From Microbulbifer aggregans (lineage in GTDB: Bacteria > Pseudomonadota > Gammaproteobacteria > Pseudomonadales > Cellvibrionaceae): a stretch of 64,000 nucleotides of DNA. The DNA lies in the NCBI RefSeq assembly GCF_001750105.1, contig NZ_CP014143.1, positions 496,001 to 560,000 on the forward strand, written 5' to 3'. A program made the translations under genes and the position numbers. This document shows positions 8,440-17,561 of the stretch, in pieces. The notes below the pieces were generated by a model. It made no database searches, was not told the DNA's origin, and worked only from the letters and a program-made list of their open reading frames with translations. Position 1 is the first letter of the stretch. Every line of letters starts with the position of its first letter.

Positions 8440-9243
8440 TCAATAACCACCAGAGGTCAGGTCGACACTGTATTCCGACACCAGAACGCGTTCGACCCCG
8501 GTCTCATAAGTGCCATCCTCGAAAAGGTCCAACCAGCGGTAACCGGGCATCTCCTCGTCGACCGAGAACGGGCCGCTGCCAGGGGTGAACTGCACCGAGG
8601 TGGAAGGGGTTGCGTGAAGGCCGATGTGACCGAGGTGGCTGTCGAATTGCTGGTGCACGTGGCCCCACAACAGGGCGCGCACCTGGGGTGCTGCGCTGAC
8701 GACCGTCAGGAAGCGCTCGTGCCCCTCGCGCAGCATGTGACCATCGATCCAGTCGCTACCCACCGGTACCGGCTGGTGGTGCATCAGGATCAGAACTGGC
8801 CGCTCCGGCTCGCGCTGCAATGACGCCTCAAGGCGGTGCAGCTGGGTCTCTGACAGACCACCGCAAATCTGGTTTTCCACGCTGGTATCCAGCAGCAGCA
8901 GTCGCCAGTGCCCGAGTGCCAATTCCTCGACAAAGCGACCGGGCGCCAGTTGCATCATCCGCTGCACTGAGTCGTGGTTGCCGGGCAGCCAGTACCAGGG
9001 CTTGTGTACCGACTGCATTCTTTTCAGAAAGCGTCCATAGGCAGCCTCGGAGCCGTTGGCGGTGATATCGCCCGTTGCCACGAGAAGGTCGGCATTCCCC
9101 TGGTCACGCGCGATTCTGGCCAGAACCTCATCCAGGGTGCGGCCTGTGTCCAACCCCAGCAACTGATAGTTCGGCCGACCGCCAATGTGGGGGTCGGTGA
9201 ACTGCACCAGTCGATGTACACGGCCTTTAGACTCTTCGCTCAC
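8440..9243 (-). CDS. cpdA: 3',5'-cyclic-AMP phosphodiesterase
   Basis: Calcineurin-like metallophosphoesterase that hydrolyses cAMP to 5'-AMP and so lowers CRP signalling. The metal-ligand motifs occur in order: TDPHIGG near residue 16 (DxH), ATGDIT near 56 (GDx), LPGNHD near 87 (GNHD), LMHHQP near 154 and GHVHQQFD near 194. The 267-residue length is typical. The start is a GTG at 9243, with no earlier in-frame start that keeps the conserved N-terminus. Its place between yqiB and the yqiA-parE pair matches the conserved gammaproteobacterial order. Confidence 0.94.
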   Translation of the reverse strand: MSEESKGRVHRLVQFTDPHIGGRPNYQLLGLDTGRTLDEVLARIARDQGNADLLVATGDITANGSEAAYGRFLKRMQSVHKPWYWLPGNHDSVQRMMQLAPGRFVEELALGHWRLLLLDTSVENQICGGLSETQLHRLEASLQREPERPVLILMHHQPVPVGSDWIDGHMLREGHERFLTVVSAAPQVRALLWGHVHQQFDSHLGHIGLHATPSTSVQFTPGSGPFSVDEEMPGYRWLDLFEDGTYETGVERVLVSEYSVDLTSGGY

Positions 9244-9339
9244 TTGCTTTACTCGTTGTTCAGATCCATCTGATGCCGCACCAGGCGGCAGGACGGAGGG
9301 CTATGAATCACCTCTCCTCCAGCGGCGACAGTATTTCCT

Positions 9340-9885
9340 TTACAGCCGCCAGCCATCCAATATCAATTCGAATTCTGTGCGACCATTTGCCAGGCAATGC
9401 CCGAGCCACTCGCCCAAAAAGCGGTTGGCCTGCTGTCGCTCGTCCGCGCCTCCCATTCGCGCGTTTTTCCCATTGTGTCCTTTGCGTTCCTGGTCCTGCG
9501 CTGCCGCGGCCGGCTCGGGGAGCGGCCCGCGACCATCCACCGCCACCACCTCTGCCATACGGGCATCGTGGTACAGGCGCACTGTCAGCGTTGGAGGCGC
9601 CAGCCAGTGCTTCTCATCGGGGCTGGCCGTCGCACTCAGGCTCACTTCTGTGGTGTAGCGCGAGCGCTCCAAAACCGTTAACTCCAGCGCGCCATGGGGC
9701 ATCTGGTAACGCCAGTGGCCGCGGCTGGACAGCTCTGGCAACAGCTTGCACAGGCGCAGATAGTTCGCATCGCAATCGGCATGGTACGCCGGCAGATCAA
9801 CCTTATAGGCTGTCTTTTCGCGACTTTTGCGTACCAAGTTGTCGACTTTGCGCTCAATCGTCGCCAGGTTTTTCCGTGGGGTCAT
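9340..9885 (-). CDS. yqiB: YqiB-like DUF1249 protein
   Basis: Cytoplasmic protein of unknown function belonging to DUF1249 (E. coli YqiB). Diagnostic stretches are visible: YLRLCKLLPEL, ERSRYTTEVSL, TLTVRLYHDARMAEV and NRFLGEWLGHCL. The E. coli protein is about 140 residues. This one is 181, with a lysine/arginine-rich N-terminal addition and an Ala/Gln/Glu-rich insert after the LYHDA strand. The start at ATG 9885 is chosen because GGAG lies 8 bases upstream; a GTG at 9894 directly abuts that GGAG. It is part of the nudF-yqiB-cpdA group. Confidence 0.88.
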   Translation of the reverse strand: MTPRKNLATIERKVDNLVRKSREKTAYKVDLPAYHADCDANYLRLCKLLPELSSRGHWRYQMPHGALELTVLERSRYTTEVSLSATASPDEKHWLAPPTLTVRLYHDARMAEVVAVDGRGPLPEPAAAAQDQERKGHNGKNARMGGADERQQANRFLGEWLGHCLANGRTEFELILDGWRL

Positions 9886-9971
9886 TATCGACACTCCGGT
9901 CGGCTTGCCGCCGTGATTCAGATCTCAGTTTATGTGCGCCGGGCTGCGTTTCAGCGCGGCCAGATATCGCT

Positions 9972-10640
9972 TCACCCCGCAGCGCGCAACTCCTCACGGT
10001 GGCGCCGCAGCCACTGCAGCGAGATGATACTGGCGGCGTTGTCGATGGGCGTCCCATCCGGGTCACCCCCCTCGAGCGCTGCCAACACCTGCTCACAGGG
10101 CAATACCCGCAGGCGGATATCTTCGTGTTCATCGGAAACACCGAAATGGCCACCCGCCTCGCTTAAATCAACAAGCGCACAAAAAAGGTGCATTCGCTCG
10201 CTGCTGCCACCGGGGCTGGGCAGGTAACTGCGGATATAGCGCAGCGCTCCCACCTTCAGACCGGCCTCCTCGAGCACCTCCCGACGGGCCACTTCCTCGA
10301 GCGTTTCGCCTTCCTCAACCATACCCGCCACCACTTCAAGGCACCAGGGCCCGCCGGCGCGATCCAGAGCACCGATTCGAAACTGCTCGGTCAGAGCAAC
10401 CTGGTCTCGTCCGGGATCGTATAGCAGCACCCCCACCGCGGGGTCACGCACGAACAGCTCCCGCTGCATCTCTCCGCTCCAGCCACCGCGAAAGAGACGG
10501 TGCCTGAGCGTGAGTCGCAGCATGGTGAAAAAACCCTTGAACACCGCCTCCCGCTCCAGCACTTCGACTGCTTCGCGCGAGAATGGCGGATTGAGGTCAA
10601 TCGGCTCGTTCTGCTGCTCTTGCTCGATATCCCGAGGCAT
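9972..10640 (-). CDS. nudF: ADP-ribose pyrophosphatase (Nudix)
   Basis: Hydrolyses ADP-ribose to AMP and ribose 5-phosphate. The Nudix box G-x5-E-x7-REVLEEAG is intact at about residues 105-127 (GMVEEGETLEEVARREVLEEAG, 22 residues, read in two halves GMVEEGETLEE and VARREVLEEAG). Downstream, YLPSPGGSSERMHLF is the segment typical of ADP-ribose pyrophosphatases. The 222-residue length is normal for NudF. It is the first gene of the conserved nudF-yqiB-cpdA-yqiA-parE group, as in E. coli, where this group sits next to tolC; here tolC is about 5 kb away beyond the pqi locus. Confidence 0.94.
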   Translation of the reverse strand: MPRDIEQEQQNEPIDLNPPFSREAVEVLEREAVFKGFFTMLRLTLRHRLFRGGWSGEMQRELFVRDPAVGVLLYDPGRDQVALTEQFRIGALDRAGGPWCLEVVAGMVEEGETLEEVARREVLEEAGLKVGALRYIRSYLPSPGGSSERMHLFCALVDLSEAGGHFGVSDEHEDIRLRVLPCEQVLAALEGGDPDGTPIDNAASIISLQWLRRHREELRAAG

Positions 10641-10685
10641 GGTTTTACATCCGTTGCTGACGTTCTGGTTATTGGATTCTGCGAT

Positions 10686-11261
10686 TCAGTAGGGCGGGAA
10701 ACGATTCAGTAGCCGGGCTGCCTCGTTGTGCAAGCGCTGCTGCTGATCCTCCGGGCTGCGCGCTCCCATGGCGCCGGACGGAATGCTGCCACGCCAGAGT
10801 GGTGCCTGATCCGGGGTCAGCGCATCGATGACGAAGTAAACCTGGCGGTACTGGCGCACATTGAGTGGCACCTGCCAGCCGAAACCCCAGGGACCGTGAC
10901 CACCGTATATGCCGAAGCGGTCCTCATAGACAGCCACCCGCTCGGCGCCCTGCAACTGGACACGCACGAGGAAATCCGCATCGCCGGCGCTGGCGGCGGG
11001 ACGATAGCGTAACCGCAGCTGTCCCTCCACCGCTTGGCGGGCCCGCTTCAGCTCCAGCGGGGCAACCGGACCGGTACCCAGTGGATCCAGCAGGAAATAG
11101 GTCTGCAGGCGGGAGAAGTCCGCCTGCGGATCGTAGTCTACCGCCACCGGTGGTGCCGTGGCGCAGCCGACCATCCACAGGCAAGCCGCGATCAGAGCGG
11201 CCCGCATAGCGCCCATGCTGTAATGGCGCGATACGGCGTTAGCGGGGAATCGAAAAAGCAT
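10686..11261 (-). CDS. DUF4136-like lipoprotein (first copy)
   Basis: Predicted envelope lipoprotein of 191 residues with lipobox MVGC about 33 residues from the chosen start. The mature part begins with YDPQADFSRLQTYFLLDP and contains FLVRVQLQGAERVAVYEDRFG, the pattern of DUF4136 proteins. I chose the ATG at 11261 because GGAG stands 6 bases upstream; the later ATG codons at 11216 and 11207 have no Shine-Dalgarno sequence although they would give a shorter signal peptide. It lies downstream of the pqi genes on the same strand, in the place where a PqiC lipoprotein might be expected, but its fold signature is not that of PqiC. Confidence 0.72.
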   Translation of the reverse strand: MLFRFPANAVSRHYSMGAMRAALIAACLWMVGCATAPPVAVDYDPQADFSRLQTYFLLDPLGTGPVAPLELKRARQAVEGQLRLRYRPAASAGDADFLVRVQLQGAERVAVYEDRFGIYGGHGPWGFGWQVPLNVRQYRQVYFVIDALTPDQAPLWRGSIPSGAMGARSPEDQQQRLHNEAARLLNRFPPY

Positions 11262-11364
11262 ACGGATCTCCGGGGCACACTTCAGCTTCAGGAGTTCCGG
11301 CATCCCTGTCCGGGGTAATGGCGCATTGTCCGGCTTTACGTAGCGGCAAGCAAAACAGACCGGG

Positions 11365-11928
11365 TCAATAGGCGGGCGGCAGGTCCCGTAACAGCTCTTG
11401 CACCGCGGTGTTGAGGACCCGACGTCGCTCTTCGCGATTCTCCGGACGCGCCAGTAACTTGGTGGCGTTGCCGCCCCAGATCACACGCCCACCGGGCCGA
11501 CCGAGGCCGAGCGTCAACGTGACACGTGGCGCACCGGTCTGGCTTGGCAGTTCCACCACGCCACGCTGCGCGTTGGAGTCGAACTGGGCGTCCCAGCTCG
11601 AGTTCTCAGTATCGCTGGCAAATTCCTCCTCCACGATGGCGACCTGGTAATCCATCACCATATCGGCAGTGGTCGGATCCTCCACCAGCCGGTAGCCGCG
11701 GGACTGCATCAGCCCTGCCACGGTGGCACGCAAATCCTCATCCAGCTCTACCAGCTGTGCCGCAGCTCCCTGCGTTTCACCGAGAGAGGACTGACCCCAG
11801 GCATAGGTCGAAAAGGCCACCGGCGCCTCAGCGGGCTGTACGCGCTCGACGTTGAGGGTTTCGCAGGCCATCAGTGCCACTGCACCCAGTGCCAGGACCG
11901 TCAGCCGGCCGAGGGTTCCAAATTGCAT
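11365..11928 (-). CDS. DUF4136-like lipoprotein (second copy)
   Basis: Predicted lipoprotein of 187 residues: signal peptide MQFGTLGRLTVLALGAVA with lipobox LMAC, then FSTYAWGQ and a later strand ADMVMDYQVAIVEEE, again a DUF4136-like pattern. The ATG at 11928 has a good GGGAGAG 4 bases upstream, which beats the in-frame ATG at 11958. It starts 59 bases after the PqiB stop, so it is probably transcribed with the pqi genes. The two adjacent DUF4136-like proteins are diverged, not recent duplicates. Their function is unknown; an outer-membrane accessory role is inference from location. Confidence 0.72.
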   Translation of the reverse strand: MQFGTLGRLTVLALGAVALMACETLNVERVQPAEAPVAFSTYAWGQSSLGETQGAAAQLVELDEDLRATVAGLMQSRGYRLVEDPTTADMVMDYQVAIVEEEFASDTENSSWDAQFDSNAQRGVVELPSQTGAPRVTLTLGLGRPGGRVIWGGNATKLLARPENREERRRVLNTAVQELLRDLPPAY

Positions 11929-11987
11929 AACGCTCTCCCTGTTATTCCTTGTAGCCATAACCTGACGACCTCAGCGATATCGCAGTC

Positions 11988-14327
11988 TCATTTGGTCGGC
12001 TCTTCGCTGGCATATATTTCTATTTTAGGACGCCAGCCCAGCCATTCGGGCTCCGGCTCCGGATAAAGTGGGTAATGACTGCCACTCTCCACTTCCCGCC
12101 CCATCGCCGGTCGTTCCGGGGTCGCAAAGGCGATTCCCCCATCGAGTAGCGCCCTGGCGGACTCGGTATGGACTGTGAGTCCGGTGCGCAGGCCAAAGTT
12201 CACGTCAATGCCGCTGGCGCTCCAGAAAACCGTGCCTTCGCGCACCAGAGTCTGGTAACGGGGCTCGATGTGCACGTAGATGTAGACACGATCCGCCAAT
12301 TCGCCGAGCGCATAGCCAATGACCTTTCCCACCTGCACCTGGCGATAGTAGACAGGACTGCCCGCTTTCAGCGAACCGCGCCGCGGGGCGTTGAGAATGA
12401 CGGTCAGCCCCGGGCTCATCAGGCTCTCCGCCAGATCCTGGCGCGGCGGCTGTAATTCCGCAGTAAACGCCATCTGCGGCGCACCGTTACCCGGTTCCAA
12501 TGACAGGTAGCGGCCGGTGATCAGCGTGTCCACATTGGCGACATTTTCCAAGCCGATTTCGGGACCCACGACCCAGATACGGGTTCCTTCCCGGGCGAAC
12601 TGCTCCGCGCGGTGAAACAGTGTCGCCCGCGCCTGCACGGTGGTGAGATCCGGCCCCAGCCGCAACCGCCGCACCTCTCCCACCTGGATACCACGGAAAC
12701 GTATGGCCGCACCCTCCTTGATACCCTCGGCGGAGGGCAGGTCGATGGTGATATCCAGCCCCTCTTCAAATGCGTCCTCACGGCTCGGGTAGAGAGGGAA
12801 GGAATCCCCGTTTTGTGCCGGCGCAGCATTCTCGCGGGCGCTACGACTGCTGCCGAAAGCGAGACCTCCCCTTACCAGCGAGAGCAGTGAATCCGCCTCA
12901 ACCTCGAGGCCCGTGAAACTGGCGCTGGCGCGCAGGCCGCTGACATTCCAGAAGCGGGTGCGCTTGTGCACCAGGTGCGCATAGCGAGGCTGAATCACCA
13001 CGAAAACCGTTACCCCGGAGCCGTCGCTATTGAGTTCCATCCCCTGCACACGCCCGACTTCGATACGGCGAAAATACACTGACGCGCCTCGCTGCAGCGA
13101 GCCGGTATTGCGGGCGTTGAGCTTCAGATGCAATCCCGGCACGCGCGGGTCTCTCTGCGGCGCCTCGGAAAATGCGGGGAACTCCCGCACCGAGCGCTGC
13201 CCACGGCGCAGGTCCACCTCGATACGGTTCCCCTCCAGCAGCTGACTGAGACCGGAGGAGATATCAATGGTTGGGTTGGCCATCCAGAAACGCGTGTTTT
13301 CGGTGAGCAGGTCATCGGTGATCGGGTCCATCAAGACATCGACCGCCATGCCATTGAGGGAGGAACTGGCCTTGGTGTCGCTGACTTCACCCACCTTGAT
13401 ACCCTGATACACCACCGGTGTGCTGCCGGGCGTGACATTGACGCCGCGATCGAAATTGAGGGTGATGGGGATACCCGCATCCGCATCCGCAAAGCTGTTG
13501 TACAGCGGGAATTCCTGGCCATTTTTGGCCAGCGGCGATTGCAGGTGCTTCTCGGGGGTATAAAAACTGACCCCGCCCGCGAGCAGCGAAGCGATCGATT
13601 CGACATCCACTTTGACGCCACTGATGCCCCCCTCAATGGAAACACCGGAGCTATTCCAGAATCGGCTGCCGCGATGCACCAGGTGGGCATATTGCTTGCG
13701 GATAAAGAGCTCAATCTCCACCTCGGTATCGTTGTCCGAAAGGCGATAGCTCTCCACCTCACCCACCTCCAACTGGCGGTAGTACACCGGTGAACCCCGG
13801 TTCAGGGAACCGAGTCGCGGTGCCCGCACCAGCACACGCAAGCCCTCCCCCGAAACCTGTGCCGGAGGCTGCGCCAGTGCCACGAACTCCCGCTGCGGTG
13901 GACCACTGCCGGGCTCCACGGCGATATAGTTGCCGGAAACCAGCGTCTCAAGCCCGCGGATTCCCGTCACCGAGACCTCCGGCTTGACCAGCCAGAAACG
14001 GCTGCCCTTTACCAACAGAAATTCCGCACTGGGATTGAACTCCACTTCCGCGAGCACGCCGTCGGCACCGTCGAGCTCCTCGGCGCCTGGCACCAGCCGG
14101 AAGTCCCCCACCCGGCCAATATCGACACCGGAGTACTTCACCACTGTCTTGCCCTGAACCAGTCCCTCGCCGGAGGGGAACAGAATCTCGGCACGGATAT
14201 CACCCTGGGTGACATCCCGGTACAGGAGCCAGACCGCGATGATCGCTGCCACCAACGGCAACAGCCACACCAGCGGCAGGCCGCGACTGCGTTTGAGCTC
14301 CGCCTCGGGGATCTGCGACTCAGCCAT
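11988..14327 (-). CDS. PqiB/LetB-type MCE protein with six MCE domains
   Basis: Periplasm-spanning lipid-transport protein anchored in the inner membrane, of 779 residues. One transmembrane helix lies at 16-36. Six MCE domains follow at about 44-148, 162-278, 285-385, 398-515, 523-625 and 640-756. Odd domains share a YxGIxVGEV core and end near PQREF-like strands. Even domains share GSLxxGSPVYYRQxxVGxV and end with GGxxF(x)TPE plus FPLY. The protein therefore looks like three tandem copies of a two-domain unit of about 240 residues. E. coli PqiB has three MCE domains and LetB seven, so this is neither. A GGGAGGG sequence precedes the ATG, which overlaps the end of the upstream pqiA half-gene by 8 bases. 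Confidence 0.9.
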   Translation of the reverse strand: MAESQIPEAELKRSRGLPLVWLLPLVAAIIAVWLLYRDVTQGDIRAEILFPSGEGLVQGKTVVKYSGVDIGRVGDFRLVPGAEELDGADGVLAEVEFNPSAEFLLVKGSRFWLVKPEVSVTGIRGLETLVSGNYIAVEPGSGPPQREFVALAQPPAQVSGEGLRVLVRAPRLGSLNRGSPVYYRQLEVGEVESYRLSDNDTEVEIELFIRKQYAHLVHRGSRFWNSSGVSIEGGISGVKVDVESIASLLAGGVSFYTPEKHLQSPLAKNGQEFPLYNSFADADAGIPITLNFDRGVNVTPGSTPVVYQGIKVGEVSDTKASSSLNGMAVDVLMDPITDDLLTENTRFWMANPTIDISSGLSQLLEGNRIEVDLRRGQRSVREFPAFSEAPQRDPRVPGLHLKLNARNTGSLQRGASVYFRRIEVGRVQGMELNSDGSGVTVFVVIQPRYAHLVHKRTRFWNVSGLRASASFTGLEVEADSLLSLVRGGLAFGSSRSARENAAPAQNGDSFPLYPSREDAFEEGLDITIDLPSAEGIKEGAAIRFRGIQVGEVRRLRLGPDLTTVQARATLFHRAEQFAREGTRIWVVGPEIGLENVANVDTLITGRYLSLEPGNGAPQMAFTAELQPPRQDLAESLMSPGLTVILNAPRRGSLKAGSPVYYRQVQVGKVIGYALGELADRVYIYVHIEPRYQTLVREGTVFWSASGIDVNFGLRTGLTVHTESARALLDGGIAFATPERPAMGREVESGSHYPLYPEPEPEWLGWRPKIEIYASEEPTK

Positions 14328-14994
14328 CGCTGCCCTCCCCGTCCGCGGACTCACGTGCTGCCGATACGGCCGCCCGGCACTGCCGTGCGTCCCATAACAG
14401 TCGCGGGTCGAAAGTCCGCACCGCCAGCATGGTCACCACCACCACGGTGGCAAAGGCGGTGCTGCCGGGACCGGCGCGCACCTCGGCGATGGCGCCCATG
14501 TTTACCAGCGCCACCAGGATGGAAATCATGAACAGGTCCAGCAGTGACCAGCGCCCGATGGCCGCCACCACCCGATACACACGCATACTCTGCATCGGAT
14601 TCCGCGGCGCGCGCCACTGTACCTGCAGCAGCAGGACCACCAGCCCCACCAATTTCATCACCGGTACCGCGATACTGGCGATAAAGACGATCAGGGCGAT
14701 GCCCCACAGGCCGTTGCGGTAGAGCTCCAGGGTGCCACCGATGATGGTGCTCGGCTCCCCGGACCCCAGGTAGATCACCGTCATCACCGGCAGGATATTG
14801 GCGGGAACCAACAGGAAAGTGCCGGTGAGTACCAGCGCCCAGGTCAGCATGAGGCTGCGCTCGATGCGACCGTGTACAGTGGCACCACAGCGGCCACAGC
14901 GTCCCCGGGACTCACCGGCGGGCAGACGCATCAGCTGGTGGCAGCAGAGGCAGGTGCAGAGGCGGTGCGCGAGGGCGGTATCGAGGCGACTCAC
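14320..14994 (-). CDS. PqiA-type membrane protein, second half-size paralogue
   Basis: Inner-membrane partner of the MCE protein, 224 residues. A cytoplasmic zinc-ribbon-like tetracysteine (CLCCHQL ... CGRCG) is followed by four predicted transmembrane helices, with LVPANILPVMTV in the first. E. coli PqiA carries two such modules in one chain of about 417 residues; here each is a separate gene. The start is a GTG at 14994 overlapping the stop of the preceding paralogue (GTGA), an arrangement typical of translational coupling. An open frame continues upstream, but it would overlap the paralogue out of frame. Confidence 0.87.
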   Translation of the reverse strand: MSRLDTALAHRLCTCLCCHQLMRLPAGESRGRCGRCGATVHGRIERSLMLTWALVLTGTFLLVPANILPVMTVIYLGSGEPSTIIGGTLELYRNGLWGIALIVFIASIAVPVMKLVGLVVLLLQVQWRAPRNPMQSMRVYRVVAAIGRWSLLDLFMISILVALVNMGAIAEVRAGPGSTAFATVVVVTMLAVRTFDPRLLWDARQCRAAVSAARESADGEGSDG

Positions 14995-15692
14995 GGGGTC
15001 ACCCCACCGGCATCGGTCACCGCGGCGGCGGCACGGCGACGGGCCATACGCCGCCAAACGGACTGCTGATCAAAAGACAGCAGCGTCAGATTAGAAAGCA
15101 CCATGAGGCCCACAAAGCAATAGAGCCCGCTCTCCACCACCATTTTCCCCAGGCTCTGCATTTTGATCAGCGCTACCAGGACGCCGAGCATATAGACATC
15201 CAGCATCGCCCATTCCTTGATGTGCTGGTACCAGCGCACGGCGCGGGACACCGGGCGATCCAGAGCCCCCCACAGGCAGCCAAGACTGATAAAAGCAAGC
15301 AGCAGGAAACGGGTAAACGGCGCCACTACGCTGCAGAACAGCACCAGCGACGCCAGCCAGATATAGCCCGCCCCGAATAGTGAGAAAACGCCATTCAACA
15401 GCGTGTTTTCCGAACCAAAGGCGATGATGGAAAAATTCAGCAACGGCAGAGTCGCGGCGGGAATAAATAACAACAGGCCGCTGATACTCAGTGCCGCCGT
15501 ATAGTGAATGCTGCGGGCGGGATTGCGGTGAATAACGGCGCTACAGCGGGGGCAGACCAGCTTACCTCCCGGCGGAGCGTTGTTGTTGCCGAGCAGCAGG
15601 TCGCACTCGTGGCAGGCTCGCTGCCAGCCACTGGCGGAATCGGTCGCACTCTGCTCCATCGGCGAAAAATTCCCATTTGATCGTTCGTGCAT
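14991..15692 (-). CDS. PqiA-type membrane protein, first half-size paralogue
   Basis: First gene of the pqi-like operon: a 233-residue protein with an N-terminal tetracysteine (CHEC ... CPRC) and four predicted transmembrane helices, including FIPAATLPLLNFSII, the counterpart of the conserved segment in its neighbour. Together with the next gene it equals one full PqiA. The start at 15692 is uncertain: no strong Shine-Dalgarno sequence is seen, and an ATG 11 codons later (15659) follows GGGA at a long spacing. Its promoter must lie in the 255-base region shared with the divergent tolC. Confidence 0.87.
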   Translation of the reverse strand: MHERSNGNFSPMEQSATDSASGWQRACHECDLLLGNNNAPPGGKLVCPRCSAVIHRNPARSIHYTAALSISGLLLFIPAATLPLLNFSIIAFGSENTLLNGVFSLFGAGYIWLASLVLFCSVVAPFTRFLLLAFISLGCLWGALDRPVSRAVRWYQHIKEWAMLDVYMLGVLVALIKMQSLGKMVVESGLYCFVGLMVLSNLTLLSFDQQSVWRRMARRRAAAAVTDAGGVTP

Positions 15693-15947
15693 CCAAATGC
15701 CCGGCGGCGACGTCTATAGAGGACCACACGGCGCTTCAAGGCGCTGCCTGTGTCCCCGGCCGCCCCATGGTGAGTAACCGCACATTCGTGTCGGTTCAAC
15801 GAAGATATACCAAAAAGGGGGCCCCGTCGCCTCGACGCCCCCACAGGTGGGGGGTACACTCTCGCGACTTGAAGGCCCGCTCGAGGGCCCGGCCAGTGGG
15901 GAGACTGGCAAGTTTGAGACCGCATCCACCACAGGAAGTAGAGTTCA

Positions 15948-17435
15948 ATGAAAAGAATTGAGTCCAACCACAGGCGCCACAGCAGCGCCCGTCGCCCCCT
16001 GAAATCCCTGCTCGCGGCCGCGCTCTTCGGCCTTAGCGCCATGCAGGCCCAGGCCGACACCCTGTGGGAAATCTATCTGCAGGCACTGGACAACGACCCG
16101 CAACTGGCCGCCGACCGCGCCGCCTTCGAGGCTGGCCTCGAGGCCAAAAACCTGGGCCGCTCCGCGCTGCTGCCACAGATCAACGGCTCCGCCGAACACA
16201 GTAACACCAGCTCAAACTCCACCCAGTTTGACTACACGTTCGGCCCCAACGGCGTGATCGCCACACCGAACAGCCGCGATACCGATGTCGATGACGAAAT
16301 CTATTCCGCACGGCTGGATCAGGCGATCTTCGACCTGCCCGCGTGGTTCGGCTACCAACAAGGCAAGTTTCAGAGTGAACAGGCTGCAGCGGAGTTCAGC
16401 GCCAACCAGCAGGAAATGATGCTGCGGGTGGCCACCACCTACTTCAATGTGCTGCGGGCCTACGATGTACTGGCAGCCGCCAAGGCGGAAGAAGAAGCAC
16501 TGGCCAAGCAGCTGGAACAGACCCGCCAGCGTTTCGAGGTGGGCCTGACCGCGATCACCGACGTCTATGACAGCCAGGCGGCCTACGAAAATTCCGTCGC
16601 TCGCCGTCTGACTGCCGAAGATGCTCTGCTCAGCAACTTCGACGCGCTGTCGATTCTGACCGGCACCGAGCACGACCAGGTGGCGCCGCTCGAGGACGGC
16701 TTTACCGTCGCCCCGCCGGAGCCCGCCGAGCGCGCCGCATGGGTCGATTTTGCAATGCAGAACAACTTTGATCTGAAGGCCGCAAGTCTGGCTGCCGACG
16801 CCGCGCGCAGCAGTGCCCGCGCCGCTGCCGCCGAGCACCTGCCGACGGTTTACGGTTCCGTCAGCTACACAGACTTCAGCCGCGAGGGCGACACGTCCAC
16901 CTCGATCCCCGGTGAGCCCACTATTGACCTGCCAATCGAAACCTCGACCGAGAGCACCGTCACCGCGCTGACCCTGAACGTGCCGATCTTCACCGGTGGC
17001 CGCCTGAGTGCCAGCCGACGTCAGGCCCGCGACCTGTCGTTCCAGGCCCAGGACCTGCGCAACCTGGTACAGCGCAACACCATTCAGGATACCCGCACCC
17101 TGCACCGCAACCTGGTCACCGACGTCTCCCGGGTAAGAGCGCGGGAGCAGGCGGTGATCTCCGCGCAGAGCGCCCTGGAGGCGAATCAGGCAGGCTACGA
17201 AGTGGGCACGCGGAATATCGTCGACGTGCTGCTGGCCCAGCGGACCCTGTTCCAGGCCAAGACCGATTACGCCAACGCCATCTATGACTATATCGATAAC
17301 ACCCTGCGCCTGAAGCGCGTGGCCGGCCTGCTGGCCCCCGCCGATCTACAGGAGCTGGAGGCGAAGCTGAACCCTGCCACCCCGGTTGTCCGGGTCGGCG
17401 AGACCGCTGCCACCTCAGCAGAGCCGACCAAGTAA
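15948..17435 (+). CDS. tolC: TolC-family outer-membrane efflux protein
   Basis: Outer-membrane channel that joins inner-membrane efflux pumps and type I secretion systems. The 495-residue length fits. There is a cleavable signal peptide ending near AMQAQA, then DTLWEIYLQALDNDPQL, the characteristic start of mature TolC. The two internally repeated halves end in similar segments (FEVGLTAITDVYDSQAAYE and YEVGTRNIVDVLLAQRTLF), the latter being the classic TolC repeat. AGGAAGTAG precedes the ATG. It is transcribed divergently from the pqi-like operon. In E. coli tolC neighbours nudF; here the pqi block has come between. Confidence 0.95.
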   Translation: MKRIESNHRRHSSARRPLKSLLAAALFGLSAMQAQADTLWEIYLQALDNDPQLAADRAAFEAGLEAKNLGRSALLPQINGSAEHSNTSSNSTQFDYTFGPNGVIATPNSRDTDVDDEIYSARLDQAIFDLPAWFGYQQGKFQSEQAAAEFSANQQEMMLRVATTYFNVLRAYDVLAAAKAEEEALAKQLEQTRQRFEVGLTAITDVYDSQAAYENSVARRLTAEDALLSNFDALSILTGTEHDQVAPLEDGFTVAPPEPAERAAWVDFAMQNNFDLKAASLAADAARSSARAAAAEHLPTVYGSVSYTDFSREGDTSTSIPGEPTIDLPIETSTESTVTALTLNVPIFTGGRLSASRRQARDLSFQAQDLRNLVQRNTIQDTRTLHRNLVTDVSRVRAREQAVISAQSALEANQAGYEVGTRNIVDVLLAQRTLFQAKTDYANAIYDYIDNTLRLKRVAGLLAPADLQELEAKLNPATPVVRVGETAATSAEPTK

Positions 17436-17481
17436 CGGTGGAGCTCGAAGCCGGCTGAAGTTGGGCTGGCATGCAAGAAAC

Positions 17482-17509
17482 AAAAAGCGGGGCTCAAGCC
17501 CCGCTTTTT
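17482..17509. terminator. Bidirectional terminator between tolC and waaA
   Basis: A perfect stem built on AGCGGGGCT/AGCCCCGCT-like arms, flanked by A5 on the left and T5 on the right, so it can end transcription from both the plus-strand tolC and the minus-strand waaA. Confidence 0.9.
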
Positions 17510-17561
17510 GTTTGCGCTGCGACCACTCCTGATCGTCAATCAGCTTTTCCACCCGCAGCCA

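Noticed and set aside
10686..11928. Considered calling the two lipoproteins PqiC
   Set aside because: Their YDPQADFSRLQTY and FSTYAW starts fit DUF4136, not the PqiC (ABC_trans_aux-like) pattern.
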